In this document: positions 34,086 through 42,863 of the stretch, piece by piece | How positions within the stretch are numbered: the stretch's first letter is position 1 | How the letters are laid out: the number at the start of each line of letters is the position of its first letter | Assembly: GCA_903904815.1 (NCBI GenBank) | Contig: CAIVDU010000006.1 | Span: forward strand, 1 to 64,000 | Direction of reading: 5' to 3' | Source: an uncultured Armatimonadota bacterium | GTDB lineage: Bacteria; Armatimonadota; Fimbriimonadia; Fimbriimonadales; Fimbriimonadaceae | Length of the DNA: 64,000 bases | Made by a program: the position numbers and the translations under genes | Notes under the pieces: generated by a model | What the model was told of the DNA's origin: nothing | Seen by the model: the letters and a program-made list of their open reading frames with translations, nothing else | Database searches by the model: none

Positions 34086-34114
34086 ATTAACGGTTTCTTA
34101 ACAATTCCTTAACG
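34086..34114 (+). promoter_or_regulatory. Pho box: three TTAAC direct repeats at 11-base spacing upstream of pstS
   Basis: TTAAC starts at 34087, 34098 and 34109, exactly one 11-base turn apart, within CATTAAC, TCTTAAC and CCTTAAC. This is the form of PhoB/PhoP-type boxes (CTTAAC-like units in 11-base register). It ends 42 bases before the pstS ATG. Regulation by phosphate starvation is inferred; no phoB/phoR gene is in the window. Confidence 0.8.
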
Positions 34115-34155
34115 CACCGTCGGTACGTTTTAGTTGCCTTTGGGCAGATGAGAAC

Positions 34156-35202
34156 ATGATGAATACCACCCTTAAGATCGGGTCTCTTGCGATTGCAACT
34201 GTCAGTGCATTGTTGATGGCTGGTGGCTGTGGCTCCAGCTCGACGGCTCCGTCAGATTCCACCAAACCGGCAGCGCCAGCCGCCGGAGCAACGCTCTCAG
34301 GGACTGTAAAAATCGACGGTAGCAGCACCGTTTTCCCGATCGTGGATGCGATGGGCGAAGACTTTGGCAAGGCCAATAGCGGTGTGAAGGTTGTGGTGAA
34401 TAAGTCTGGAACCGGTAGTGGCTTCCAAAAGTTCATCCGCGGCGATATCGACATCGCGACCGCTTCCCGACCGATCAAGGCTACTGAAGAGGCCGATCTT
34501 AAGAAAGCAAACATCGACTTCATTGAGATTCCCGTTGCCTACGACGGAGTTTGCGTGGTGGTCAACCCGGCAAACGCCGCCTTCGCTTCGCTGACTCCGG
34601 CCGACCTCAAGAAGGCTTGGGCTGATGGCAGCAAGGTCAAGACCTGGGCTGACTGGCACGCTGGTTGGCCTGCCGAGGCGATCAACTTCTACGGTCCAAC
34701 CGACAACCACGGCACGTACGAGTACTTCACGGAAGCCATCGACGGGAAGAAGGGCAACATCCGAAAGGACTACCAACCGAACCAAGACTACAACGTCGTC
34801 ATTCAAGACGTCGCCAAGGACAAGAACGGAATCGGATACTGTGGGCTGAACTACTACGTTCAGAACAAGGACAAGGTCAAGGCGATCGCAATCGACAACG
34901 GTAAGGGACCGGTTGCTCCGAGCGAGCAGACCGTCGATGACGGCACTTACGCTCCCCTTTCCCGACCACTCTTTATCTACGTTAATCTCAAAGCCTATTC
35001 AAGACCAGAGGTCAAAGCGTTTGTAGACTATGCTTTAGGCGACAAGGGCGCAGACGCAGTGAAGGAAGCGAGCTACGTCGTTCTTCCAAAAGATGTGCTG
35101 GATATGGTCGTAAAGCGTGTTCAGGCAGGCACTCCAGGAAGTATCTTCGATAAGGCCAAGCCAGGAACTCCGACGGCTCAGATTCTATCCGGCGCCAAGT
35201 AA
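34156..35202 (+). CDS. pstS: Phosphate ABC transporter substrate-binding lipoprotein PstS
   Basis: High-affinity periplasmic phosphate receptor, 348 residues. A lipoprotein signal ends in LLMAGGC, then an Ala/Pro/Ser-rich linker of about 25 residues, and the mature domain begins SGTVKIDGSSTVFPI, with the phosphate-binding segment NKSGTGSGFQKFIRGDIDIA and SRPIKATEE, all PstS hallmarks. ATGs at 34156 and 34159 are both possible. pstC follows after three bases. A Pho box precedes it, so induction by low phosphate is expected. Confidence 0.95.
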   Translation: MMNTTLKIGSLAIATVSALLMAGGCGSSSTAPSDSTKPAAPAAGATLSGTVKIDGSSTVFPIVDAMGEDFGKANSGVKVVVNKSGTGSGFQKFIRGDIDIATASRPIKATEEADLKKANIDFIEIPVAYDGVCVVVNPANAAFASLTPADLKKAWADGSKVKTWADWHAGWPAEAINFYGPTDNHGTYEYFTEAIDGKKGNIRKDYQPNQDYNVVIQDVAKDKNGIGYCGLNYYVQNKDKVKAIAIDNGKGPVAPSEQTVDDGTYAPLSRPLFIYVNLKAYSRPEVKAFVDYALGDKGADAVKEASYVVLPKDVLDMVVKRVQAGTPGSIFDKAKPGTPTAQILSGAK

Positions 35203-35205
35203 TTC

Positions 35206-36156
35206 ATGTCCGATCCCACAGCTGAGTCACCCGGTGCCTCGAATAAGGTCGCGGTTCGACGTATGTCGATCCGCGACCTGCGTCGTATTCAACAGTCAGG
35301 CGTCCGAGGAATCACGCTCCTTTGCGCTCTGATCTCGGTCGTTACCACCCTCGGAATCATCTACGAGTTGGCAAGTCAGGCTTTCCCCTTCTTCCGAGAA
35401 GTGCCCCTTTTCCGATTTCTGTCGGGGACGGAGTGGCGTCCCACCTCCGACCCTCCCAGCTTTGGAGTGCTCCCCCTCATCTCGGGAACTCTCCTGATCA
35501 CGGTTGGGGCGGGGCTCATCGCCATACCACTTGGGCTGCTGAATGCCATTTTCCTCGCCGAATACGCACCCAAGCGACTTCGAAAGGTTCTTAAACCGAG
35601 TCTTGAGTTGTTGGCGGGAATTCCGACCGTAGTCTACGGCTACCTAGGCCTCTTCTTTGTCACCCCGCTGCTGAAGCACCTGATGCCCGACATCCAAGCC
35701 TCCAACGCGGCGGCAGGCGCAATCGTCGTAGGGATCATGATCCTGCCGTTGGTCTCTTCGCTGTGCGAGGATGCGATCCGCGCTGTGCCCCGCGCCATGC
35801 GCGAAGGCGCTTACGGACTTGGTGCGACTAAAGCGGAAGTCACGGTGCATGTCGTTGTTCCCGCTGCACTATCAGGAATCATGGCGTCGTTTATTCTCGC
35901 CCTATCCCGCGCGCTAGGCGAAACCATGGCGGTGGCGCTGGCGGCGGGCTCCAACCCCATTCTCACGCTAAATCCGGCCAAGAGTATCCAGACGATGACT
36001 GCCTACATCGTTCAAGTCGCCTCTGGCGATGCGGCAGCGGGGACCACCGCGTATAAATCGATTTTCGCAGTGGGTGTGACCCTATTCGCTTTCACCTTCG
36101 GCATGAACATGATTGCCATCCGGCTTGTGAAGCGTTTTAGGCAGGTGTACTCTTGA
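35206..36156 (+). CDS. pstC: Phosphate ABC transporter permease PstC
   Basis: The product has 316 residues with six predicted membrane helices and the permease EAA loop DAIRAVPRAMREGAYGLGATKAE (about 206-228, cited in part) that contacts the ATPase. LAGIPTVVYGYLGLFFV and SRALGETMAVALAAG are PstC landmarks. It is the first permease half in the order S-C-A. Its stop overlaps the pstA start (TTGA), implying translational coupling. Confidence 0.95.
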   Translation: MSDPTAESPGASNKVAVRRMSIRDLRRIQQSGVRGITLLCALISVVTTLGIIYELASQAFPFFREVPLFRFLSGTEWRPTSDPPSFGVLPLISGTLLITVGAGLIAIPLGLLNAIFLAEYAPKRLRKVLKPSLELLAGIPTVVYGYLGLFFVTPLLKHLMPDIQASNAAAGAIVVGIMILPLVSSLCEDAIRAVPRAMREGAYGLGATKAEVTVHVVVPAALSGIMASFILALSRALGETMAVALAAGSNPILTLNPAKSIQTMTAYIVQVASGDAAAGTTAYKSIFAVGVTLFAFTFGMNMIAIRLVKRFRQVYS

Positions 36157-37019
36157 ACATCGGCTCGACTGCCAACTCTGCCCGACGTCGCAGGCTGGAC
36201 ATCGGGTTCCGGATCCTCTGTTACGGGGCTGCTGGCATCGGCGTGTTTATTCTCGCTCTGCTGCTGATTCGGATTTTCGCGGATGGCTTGCCCAGAGTGA
36301 ACTGGAAGTTCATAGTCTCTGACCTTTCTTCCCGCCCGAAGAGGACCGGAATCTGGCCCGCGATTTCCGGAAGTTTGAGCGTGATGTTCCTTACGGCACT
36401 CATCGCATGTCCGGTGGGAGTCGCGGCGGCGGTCTACCTTGAGGAGTTCAACTCTCACAAGACGCGGTTTACTAACTTTATCCAACTCAACATCGCGAAC
36501 CTCGCGGGCGTCCCGTCGATCGTTTATGGACTGCTCGGATTGGCGCTGTTTGTGCGAGCCTGTAACCTGGGATACTCGGTTATAGCGGGCGCACTCACGA
36601 TGAGCCTATTGATCCTTCCGATGATCATTATTGTGACCCAGGAAGCCTTGCGAGCGGTTCCCAACGTGCTACGTGAAGCCTCCATGGGGTTAGGCTCCAC
36701 TCAATGGCAAGCAATCCGTTATCAGGTACTGCCGAATGCGTTGCCGGGAATCTTCACTGGCGTCATTCTGGCCGTTGGAAGAGCCCTGGGTGAGACCGCG
36801 CCTCTGATCGTGGTGGGGGCTGTTGCCGGCGTTGTCGGCTCACCGAAAAACATGATGGACCAGTACACCGTCCTCCCCATGCGCATCTTTACTTGGTCGA
36901 CCGACGCCAGAGCAGAAGCTCATCAGGTTGCGGCTGCCGGAATCGTCGTGCTCATGGTCGTCTTGCTCGCTTTGAACTCGGTTGCGATCTTTTTGCGAAA
37001 TCGAGCCGCGAATCGCTAG
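36153..37019 (+). CDS. pstA: Phosphate ABC transporter permease PstA
   Basis: The product has 288 residues, six membrane helices, EAA-type loop EALRAVPNVLREASMGLGST, plus LAGVPSIVYGLLG and GRALGETAPLIVVGA. It begins at a TTG overlapping the pstC stop by four bases. The ATPase gene pstB and the regulator phoU, which normally follow, are not here: the next gene, 171 bases on, is an unrelated peptidase. The operon as seen is pstSCA. Confidence 0.95.
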   Translation: MNIGSTANSARRRRLDIGFRILCYGAAGIGVFILALLLIRIFADGLPRVNWKFIVSDLSSRPKRTGIWPAISGSLSVMFLTALIACPVGVAAAVYLEEFNSHKTRFTNFIQLNIANLAGVPSIVYGLLGLALFVRACNLGYSVIAGALTMSLLILPMIIIVTQEALRAVPNVLREASMGLGSTQWQAIRYQVLPNALPGIFTGVILAVGRALGETAPLIVVGAVAGVVGSPKNMMDQYTVLPMRIFTWSTDARAEAHQVAAAGIVVLMVVLLALNSVAIFLRNRAANR

Positions 37020-37190
37020 GACGATTCTGTAGAATCGGCACATCCGCTCTCTATTAAGTAAAATAGCGTTAGAGATGTATTTGCCAGTTTTATCCGGGCA
37101 ACTACTCCTTATCGTTCACGAATGCGTGCTGCTGCGCCGCCGTGATAGCGGGACTCGGCATTTCAAATTTACTGGAGCACACTACTTTTA

Positions 37191-38267
37191 ATGCGTTCGG
37201 ACTCTCTCGACTTCCTCAAGCAAATCGTCAACACACCTTCGCCGTCTGGCTACGAAGAGAGAGCGGCAGAGGTTTATCGAGGATATGCCCAAAGCTTCGC
37301 CGATAAGCTGACCACCGATGTACACGGAAACGTCTCGGCGATCCTAAATCCCGACGCGACCATGAAGATCATGCTCGCGGGCCACATGGACGAGATCGGC
37401 CTCATCATTCACTACGTAGGGGAGGACGGTCTACTTTATTTCACGGGCATTGGCGGCCACGACAGTGTCGTTCCGGTCGGACAGCGGGTTTGGATCCACA
37501 CCGAGAAAGGAAGGATCCCCGGCGTCATTGGCCGAAAGGCGATCCACCTTCTCGAAGAAGACGAGCGGAAGAAGAAGCCCGAAATCAAAGATCTTTGGAT
37601 CGATATCGGAGCGAGCAATCGCTCAGAAGCGGAAGAGTTCGTTTCCCTGGGTGACGTCGCTACGTACCAAGTCGAATTCGAAACGCTCTTGGGAGATCGA
37701 GCGGCCGCGAGAGGATTTGACAACAAGGTTGGTTCCTTCATTGTCGCGGAGACGTTGCGGTTGCTCAAGGAAGACGGCGGTCTGGACCCCGGAGTCGGCG
37801 TCTACGCCGTTGCGACGGTTCAGGAAGAGATTGGTCTGCGCGGTGCACGAACCTCCAGTTTCAGTATTAACCCCCAGTGCGGACTCGCGGTGGACGTCAA
37901 CCACGCGATCGACACTCCTGGGCTCAGCAAAACTCGGTATGGCACTCTGGATCTCGGCAAGGGACCGAGTGTGATGCGCGGCGCAAACACAAATCCGATC
38001 GTGTTTAGGACGATTCTTGAGGCGGCCAAGCAGGACGAGATCCCGTATCAGGTCGATGTGGCACCCGGGGGCACCGGAACCGACGCTAACGCGATGCAGA
38101 TCAGTGGCGGAGGAATGGCCACTGGACTCTTGGGTGTTCCTCTCAGATACATGCACACGCCCTGCGAGGTTCTTTCATTGATTGACGTGGAGAACTGTGC
38201 GCGACTCATGGCGGCATTCTGCCGACGCATCAAGCCGACCACGGACTTCACCCCCCGAGTCTTCTAG
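37191..38267 (+). CDS. M42 family metallopeptidase (glutamyl/deblocking aminopeptidase type)
   Basis: Cytoplasmic dinuclear-metal aminopeptidase of 358 residues. The family metal ligands are in order: AGHMDEIGL (first His-x-Asp, about 65-67), ARGFDNKVG (Asp), TVQEEIGLRGA (Glu-Glu) and RYMHTPCEV (last His). The N-terminus VNTPSPSGYEERA is typical. M42 enzymes assemble as dodecamers and trim peptides. The last codon shares CTAG with the convergent glcF gene. No operon partner is evident. Confidence 0.93.
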   Translation: MRSDSLDFLKQIVNTPSPSGYEERAAEVYRGYAQSFADKLTTDVHGNVSAILNPDATMKIMLAGHMDEIGLIIHYVGEDGLLYFTGIGGHDSVVPVGQRVWIHTEKGRIPGVIGRKAIHLLEEDERKKKPEIKDLWIDIGASNRSEAEEFVSLGDVATYQVEFETLLGDRAAARGFDNKVGSFIVAETLRLLKEDGGLDPGVGVYAVATVQEEIGLRGARTSSFSINPQCGLAVDVNHAIDTPGLSKTRYGTLDLGKGPSVMRGANTNPIVFRTILEAAKQDEIPYQVDVAPGGTGTDANAMQISGGGMATGLLGVPLRYMHTPCEVLSLIDVENCARLMAAFCRRIKPTTDFTPRVF

Positions 38268-39475
38268 GCAGGCAGTTCGCCTCGGAAAGAGGCCTCGAGA
38301 AGCTCGGCCGTGTGGAACACCCTGACCGCGCGGCCGTGCTCCTCCGCTGCCTGGGCGATCCAAGCGTGGCATCCTGGATTTCCGGTTGCCACCACGGCCG
38401 CTCCGGTTGCCTCAACGTTCCTCCACTTGCGCTCTAACAGTGCCCGCGCGAGTTCGGGTTGAGTGACGTTGTAAATTCCAGCACTGCCGCAACAAGTGTC
38501 CGCCTCGGCCATCTCCTCAAACCGCAGTTGGGGAATAGATCGAATCAGATCTCGAGGGGCTTGCCAGACTTTCTGGGCGTGAGCCAAATGACAGGCGTCA
38601 TGATAAGTCGCCGCGATTGGCAACCCAAGTGAATACTGGAGGGCTCCCGCGAGACCGTTTTCTAGGAGGAACTCACTGATATCGGTGACTCGATCGCCGA
38701 AGGCAGCCCCGCCATCGAAAAGATCACCGTAGTGCCGCATCGTACTGCCGCAACCGGCTGAGTTCACGACCACGGGAAGGTCTCCCGCCATGCTGGACAC
38801 TAAGTCTCGCGCAAGCCGAACCCCCTCATCGACGTTTCCGTTGTGGATATCCATAGACCCACAACACCCCTGTTTCGCCTCGCGAACGGCAAAGCCGACG
38901 CGACGAAGGAGAATTCGAGTCGCCTGATGCACTCTGGGAAAAAGAACCCGCATCGCGCATCCCTCCAGGAGGAACACTTCTCCACGCACCGGCGGCATAT
39001 CCGCTTCATCCAAAGTTGTATAGGGCGCCAGTTGCTGGGGAATCGGACGGTTGACCTCGGCGGAATGGCCGCTTATCAAATGACTGACCGCGTCAGGAAT
39101 CCGTTTTCCTGGCAACAGAGATCCTAACTTGAGACTCATGCGGAGAGCGCCCGGGCTGGTCAGGCTCTTTAGCAGTAACCGCTTGGCAATAGGAGGACGC
39201 TCCGTGTCGATCCTGTGGCGCGCCATCTCCAGGATGGAGCCGTACTCGACGCCACTGGGGCACGCAGTCTCGCACGCTCTGCACCCCAGGCACCGGTCCA
39301 GATGTTCTCGAACGTCCTCCTGCCATCTCAGTTTTCCTTCCACAGCGCTCCGAACCAGGTAGATCCGACCACGGGGTGACTCTAGTTCGCTGGCAGTCTC
39401 AGTAAACGTCGGACACGACTCAAGGCAGAATCCGCAACGTATACAGTGCGTGGTCAGTTCGCCGAGGTCCTTCAC
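38264..39475 (-). CDS. glcF: Glycolate oxidase iron-sulfur subunit GlcF
   Basis: The product has 403 residues. Two ferredoxin-like [4Fe-4S] motifs lie near the start (CIRCGFCLESCP, and CLGCRACETACP), followed by two CCG domains with the Cys-rich CCGSMDIHNG and CCGSAGIYN segments found in GlcF and heterodisulfide reductase subunits. It takes electrons from the flavin subunits during oxidation of glycolate to glyoxylate at the membrane. It starts in overlap (four bases) with the end of glcE and completes a glcDEF operon. Confidence 0.93.
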   Translation of the reverse strand: MKDLGELTTHCIRCGFCLESCPTFTETASELESPRGRIYLVRSAVEGKLRWQEDVREHLDRCLGCRACETACPSGVEYGSILEMARHRIDTERPPIAKRLLLKSLTSPGALRMSLKLGSLLPGKRIPDAVSHLISGHSAEVNRPIPQQLAPYTTLDEADMPPVRGEVFLLEGCAMRVLFPRVHQATRILLRRVGFAVREAKQGCCGSMDIHNGNVDEGVRLARDLVSSMAGDLPVVVNSAGCGSTMRHYGDLFDGGAAFGDRVTDISEFLLENGLAGALQYSLGLPIAATYHDACHLAHAQKVWQAPRDLIRSIPQLRFEEMAEADTCCGSAGIYNVTQPELARALLERKWRNVEATGAAVVATGNPGCHAWIAQAAEEHGRAVRVFHTAELLEASFRGELPA

Positions 39476-40347
39476 TCAAACTCTCCTGGATTCAGCTTTC
39501 GGCTGGGATCCATGATTGTTTTCGTACGCTCCATCAGTCTCTTCACCGTCGGATCCTCAATCGACAAATTAGCTTCCCCAAGACCCCAACCCAGCTGCCA
39601 GTCACCCGGATATCGGAACGATTGATCCGTAACATCGCAGGAAATGTAGAGGGTTGAACCTTTAGAGTTGAATGCAATCAAATGGTCTCCGTACGCGATC
39701 CGTGCTGCCTCAAAATCGGTGCTCAGCGTTCGCTGAATACGGCCAGCATGACTCCACAGACCACTACCCAGATTAAAATCGGGCTGAGGCAGACCTCTGA
39801 TCGGAAAGGTCCGCAGGATCACCTGCGAGATCACCCCCAGCGTCCCCCGGGCGCCGATGAAAAGCTTGGCGACGTCGTAGCCAGCTACGCTCTTGACCGC
39901 CTTGCTCCCGCACTTGCATACGGTCCCGTCAGGCCTTACGATGGTTAAGCCCAGCACCCAGTCGCGCCAGCTTCCGCACTCCGCTTGCAAAGAGTGCGGG
40001 AGGTTCAAGGAAAGCTGCCCCGCGACGCTTCCCCGCCAATCATCCAAGCGATCTAGGGCGTCTGGCACGTTCGGTCCCAAGGGGATGCATTGGCCTCTTT
40101 TGCGCAATGCCTGCTGCACCTCGGCAATGGTCGCACCGGCCGAGACGACCACCACTTGGTCTTCCACATCATGCTCAATCACTCCACACGACTCGATCCC
40201 AAGGACAACCGAAGCGTTCACCGGTCGGCGCCAAGTCCCGCAGGAATCGCTTCCAACGAGCTTCACGGTTGGGTGTGCCCGAATTACGTCGACGATCTCC
40301 GCTTCAGTTCGGGCTTTGACCCAGTTCACCACGCTGTCCCTCGCCAC
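39472..40347 (-). CDS. glcE: Glycolate oxidase FAD-binding subunit GlcE
   Basis: The product has 291 residues with a PCMH-type FAD domain: VVSAGATIAEVQQALRKRG, GSVAGQLSLNLPHS, and SVAGYDVAKLFIGARGTLG, in the order of the small flavin subunit of glycolate oxidase. It is shorter than GlcD, as usual, and begins at a GTG (40347) inside the last 22 bases of glcD; the stop overlaps glcF by four bases. The three genes are therefore coupled. Confidence 0.92.
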   Translation of the reverse strand: MARDSVVNWVKARTEAEIVDVIRAHPTVKLVGSDSCGTWRRPVNASVVLGIESCGVIEHDVEDQVVVVSAGATIAEVQQALRKRGQCIPLGPNVPDALDRLDDWRGSVAGQLSLNLPHSLQAECGSWRDWVLGLTIVRPDGTVCKCGSKAVKSVAGYDVAKLFIGARGTLGVISQVILRTFPIRGLPQPDFNLGSGLWSHAGRIQRTLSTDFEAARIAYGDHLIAFNSKGSTLYISCDVTDQSFRYPGDWQLGWGLGEANLSIEDPTVKRLMERTKTIMDPSRKLNPGEFE

Positions 40348-41774
40348 CGCTTTTTATGTTCAACACAGGACTTTTGATTCGGAAGGACCTTGCAGGGATT
40401 GCACAGATCACCGTCGTTAAACACCCGTTTAGCATCAGCCTGGAGCCTCAGGTCCTCAATTGAAAACATCAGTGACATGAGATCGATCTTCTCGACTCCG
40501 ATACCGTGCTCTCCGGTGACGCTACCGCCGAGTTCGATACACCTGCGAATGATTCTTTCACCGGCTTCCACCACCGCGTGGACCTGAGCTGGGTCACGGT
40601 CGTCGAAGTAGAAACAGGGATGCAGGTTGCCATCTCCCGCATGAAAGAGGTTGGCGACGCCGACTTGGTGTTCTTTTGCGACTTGGTAGACGAAGTCGAG
40701 CATTTCGGGAAGCTTGCTTCGCGGAATGACGCCGTCGTGGGTGACGATGCTCGGCGCAATCCGTCCCATCGCGCCGACGCCTTTCTTTCTGGCCGTCCAC
40801 AACTGGGCACGCTCCGCGTCATCGGCGGCGATTCGAATGTCGATCGCTCCATTCCGCTCACAGACTTCTCTCACTTCGGCCATTTCGGCCTCTACGCGTG
40901 ACATCGCTTCGTGGGAATGGTCCGAGTCGCACTCGATAAGCAAAAGCGCCTCGGTTCCTGGCGCATAGTTGATCTTGAAGGCTTGGGAAACTGCGTTCAG
41001 AATTCCGCGATCCATCAACTCGAGGGCAGCCGGAATGGTCCCCGTCGCGATAATATCGGCGACCGACTGGGTCGCCTGACGCACCGTCGAGAAGGACACT
41101 AATGCGGTCATAACGGCGGAGGGAATCGGAACCAACTTGACCCATGCTTCAGTCACCACCCCTAAAGTGCCTTCTCCACCTACCACAAGGCCCACGAAGT
41201 CGTAGCCAGGCCCTCCGGGCACCCGTCCGCCGAGTTGGATGATCTCACCCGAAGGCTCGACCATGGTGACGCCCAGAATGTGTTGGACTGTAACCCCATA
41301 CTTCAACGTGTGGGGGCCACCCGCATTCTCGGCAATGTTCCCACCAAGGGTCGATACCGTTTGGGAGGAGGGGTCAGGCGCGAAATGCAGCCCGTAAGGT
41401 CGAACGACCTCCGAGAGCTTCCGATTGACAGCCCCCGATTGGGCGAGCAGGCACTGGTTCGCAACATCGATTTCAAGAATCCGATTGAGCCTCTTGGTGG
41501 AGATAACCACGCCACCCAGCGCGGGCAGCGCGCCGCCGCTGAGGCCGGTTCCAGCACCTCGAGCGGTATATGGGACGTTCCTTGAGTTGCACCAACGGAC
41601 AACTGCCGCTACTTGATCGGTGGAGCGCGGAAGCACGACCGCTGACGGCTTGCTGCGATCGACCGTATAGGCATCACAGTCGTATGCCCGCTCGGCAGCT
41701 GGCCCACTGAGAACTGCTTCTGGCCCCAATAGCTTTTCGAGCTCTGCGGTTAGCGCGCCTTGCCCCGAAGACAT
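40326..41774 (-). CDS. glcD: Glycolate oxidase FAD-linked subunit GlcD
   Basis: The product has 482 residues. I start it at the ATG at 41774 (MSSGQGALTAELEKLLG) rather than at an open frame running 46 codons further upstream into the tmk start region, because conservation begins here. FAD-binding PCMH motifs are present: YTARGAGTGLSGGALPALGG, LGGNIAENAGGPHTLKYG and VVGGEGTLGVVTEAW. The C-terminal half has NLFHAGDGNLHP and the HGIGVEK block. Oxidises glycolate or D-lactate; together with GlcEF, glycolate. Divergent from tmk, 40 bases apart. Confidence 0.93.
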   Translation of the reverse strand: MSSGQGALTAELEKLLGPEAVLSGPAAERAYDCDAYTVDRSKPSAVVLPRSTDQVAAVVRWCNSRNVPYTARGAGTGLSGGALPALGGVVISTKRLNRILEIDVANQCLLAQSGAVNRKLSEVVRPYGLHFAPDPSSQTVSTLGGNIAENAGGPHTLKYGVTVQHILGVTMVEPSGEIIQLGGRVPGGPGYDFVGLVVGGEGTLGVVTEAWVKLVPIPSAVMTALVSFSTVRQATQSVADIIATGTIPAALELMDRGILNAVSQAFKINYAPGTEALLLIECDSDHSHEAMSRVEAEMAEVREVCERNGAIDIRIAADDAERAQLWTARKKGVGAMGRIAPSIVTHDGVIPRSKLPEMLDFVYQVAKEHQVGVANLFHAGDGNLHPCFYFDDRDPAQVHAVVEAGERIIRRCIELGGSVTGEHGIGVEKIDLMSLMFSIEDLRLQADAKRVFNDGDLCNPCKVLPNQKSCVEHKKRWRGTAW

Positions 41775-41814
41775 GGGGTCAGTGTACACCTGAGACCGAG
41801 TAACCTCTGGCTCA

Positions 41815-42402
41815 ATGTTCGTCACGTTTGAAGGCCCCGAGGGTGCGGGAAAGAGTACGGTGCTGGCTGAGGTCGCGCGGCGATTCCGCGAAGCTGGCCA
41901 GGAAGTGGTCACTACGAGAGAGCCAGGGGCAGGAGAGTTCGGAGCACGGATCCGAGAAATTCTTCTCCACGGAGACGATATGACCCCGAGGGCGGAACTC
42001 TTCCTTTTTCTAGCTGACCGGGCTCAGCACGTGGCCTCCGTCATCCGACCGGCCCTAGAGAGCGGAAGCTGGGTTCTCTGTGATCGGTATATCGATTCGA
42101 CCTTCGTTTATCAGGCGGTGACCAGAGGATTGGATGCCGACTTCGTGAACCGAGCCAATGCCTTTGCCACTGAGGCTCTCGTCCCCGATCAAACATTCCT
42201 CTTCGATCTAGACCCCGTGGTGGGCCTTGCCCGGGTGACGAAAAAGGATCGGCTCGATGGCCAGCCAATAAACTTTCATCGAAGCGTTCGACAGGGTTTC
42301 CTCCAACTCGCACAACAGGGCGCAGATCGATGGAAGATTGTCGATGCGAGCCAGCCGTTGGCCGACGTCGTGGAGGAAGTTTGGGCTCGCATCAGGCCCT
42401 GA
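41815..42402 (+). CDS. tmk: Thymidylate kinase
   Basis: Phosphorylates dTMP to dTDP. The 195 residues start at ATG 41815 and include Walker A GPEGAGKST (7-15), the DRYIDSTFVYQ segment (DR(Y/H) motif) and the LID-like KKDRLD region. TTREPGAGEFG is the common EPG motif. The length is slightly below the usual 205-215. It is transcribed away from glcD from a 40-base shared gap and followed by no same-strand gene. Confidence 0.93.
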   Translation: MFVTFEGPEGAGKSTVLAEVARRFREAGQEVVTTREPGAGEFGARIREILLHGDDMTPRAELFLFLADRAQHVASVIRPALESGSWVLCDRYIDSTFVYQAVTRGLDADFVNRANAFATEALVPDQTFLFDLDPVVGLARVTKKDRLDGQPINFHRSVRQGFLQLAQQGADRWKIVDASQPLADVVEEVWARIRP

Positions 42403-42409
42403 GCTCGTT

Positions 42410-42727
42410 TTAAAGGATCAGCAGGATTGCAATCGGACCATTAGCTCCGGGGCAAGCACCAGGCGCCAGCGATTGGAGTTCACGATGAAGATGGTCGGGG
42501 TCGTCGAACTCACGGACGTTGGGCACCACCCCATTCAGGAGAAGAAGATATTTCAGCGATCCATTTGCCTCGTGGCAAAAAGCATCCTCTTGGCTGATCC
42601 GAGCATCAAGCGCAAACGACTCTTCGCGAACAGACGATTGGCCGGAGCGAAGCGCGAGTTCGTCCGGTACCGTCCCAAGCGGGACGTGAAGCCCTTTTCG
42701 TCCAGATCTATAAGGTCGTATCTCCAT
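42410..42727 (-). CDS. Hypothetical small protein (possible)
   Basis: An ATG-started frame of 105 codons, composition fairly protein-like (FCHEANGSLKYLLLLNG, DPDHLHRELQSLAPGA). No family recognised and no strong ribosome site. An opposite-strand frame of similar size also exists, so coding is uncertain. It could be the last gene of the regulatory module transcribed from 46129. Confidence 0.4.
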   Translation of the reverse strand: MEIRPYRSGRKGLHVPLGTVPDELALRSGQSSVREESFALDARISQEDAFCHEANGSLKYLLLLNGVVPNVREFDDPDHLHRELQSLAPGACPGANGPIAILLIL

Positions 42728-42812
42728 GTCATCTCTGAAACATCGGAGCGATGTTCTCTTTAAGACTTATCGGTTGTTTATTTGTATCCTTTCAACGCCA
42801 AAAAATAGGACT

Positions 42813-42840
42813 CAATTTCTGATCATTTTCCGATCAATTG
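42813..42840 (-). terminator. Possible terminator after the STAND regulator gene
   Basis: Nested stems CAATT/AATTG around TGATC/GATCA within 28 bases, about 25 bases after the stop on the minus strand, followed some way on by a run of T (ATTTTTTGG). AT-rich stem, so only moderate support. Confidence 0.35.
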
Positions 42841-42863
42841 CTAAAAGAAAGCTCAAGACCGGT

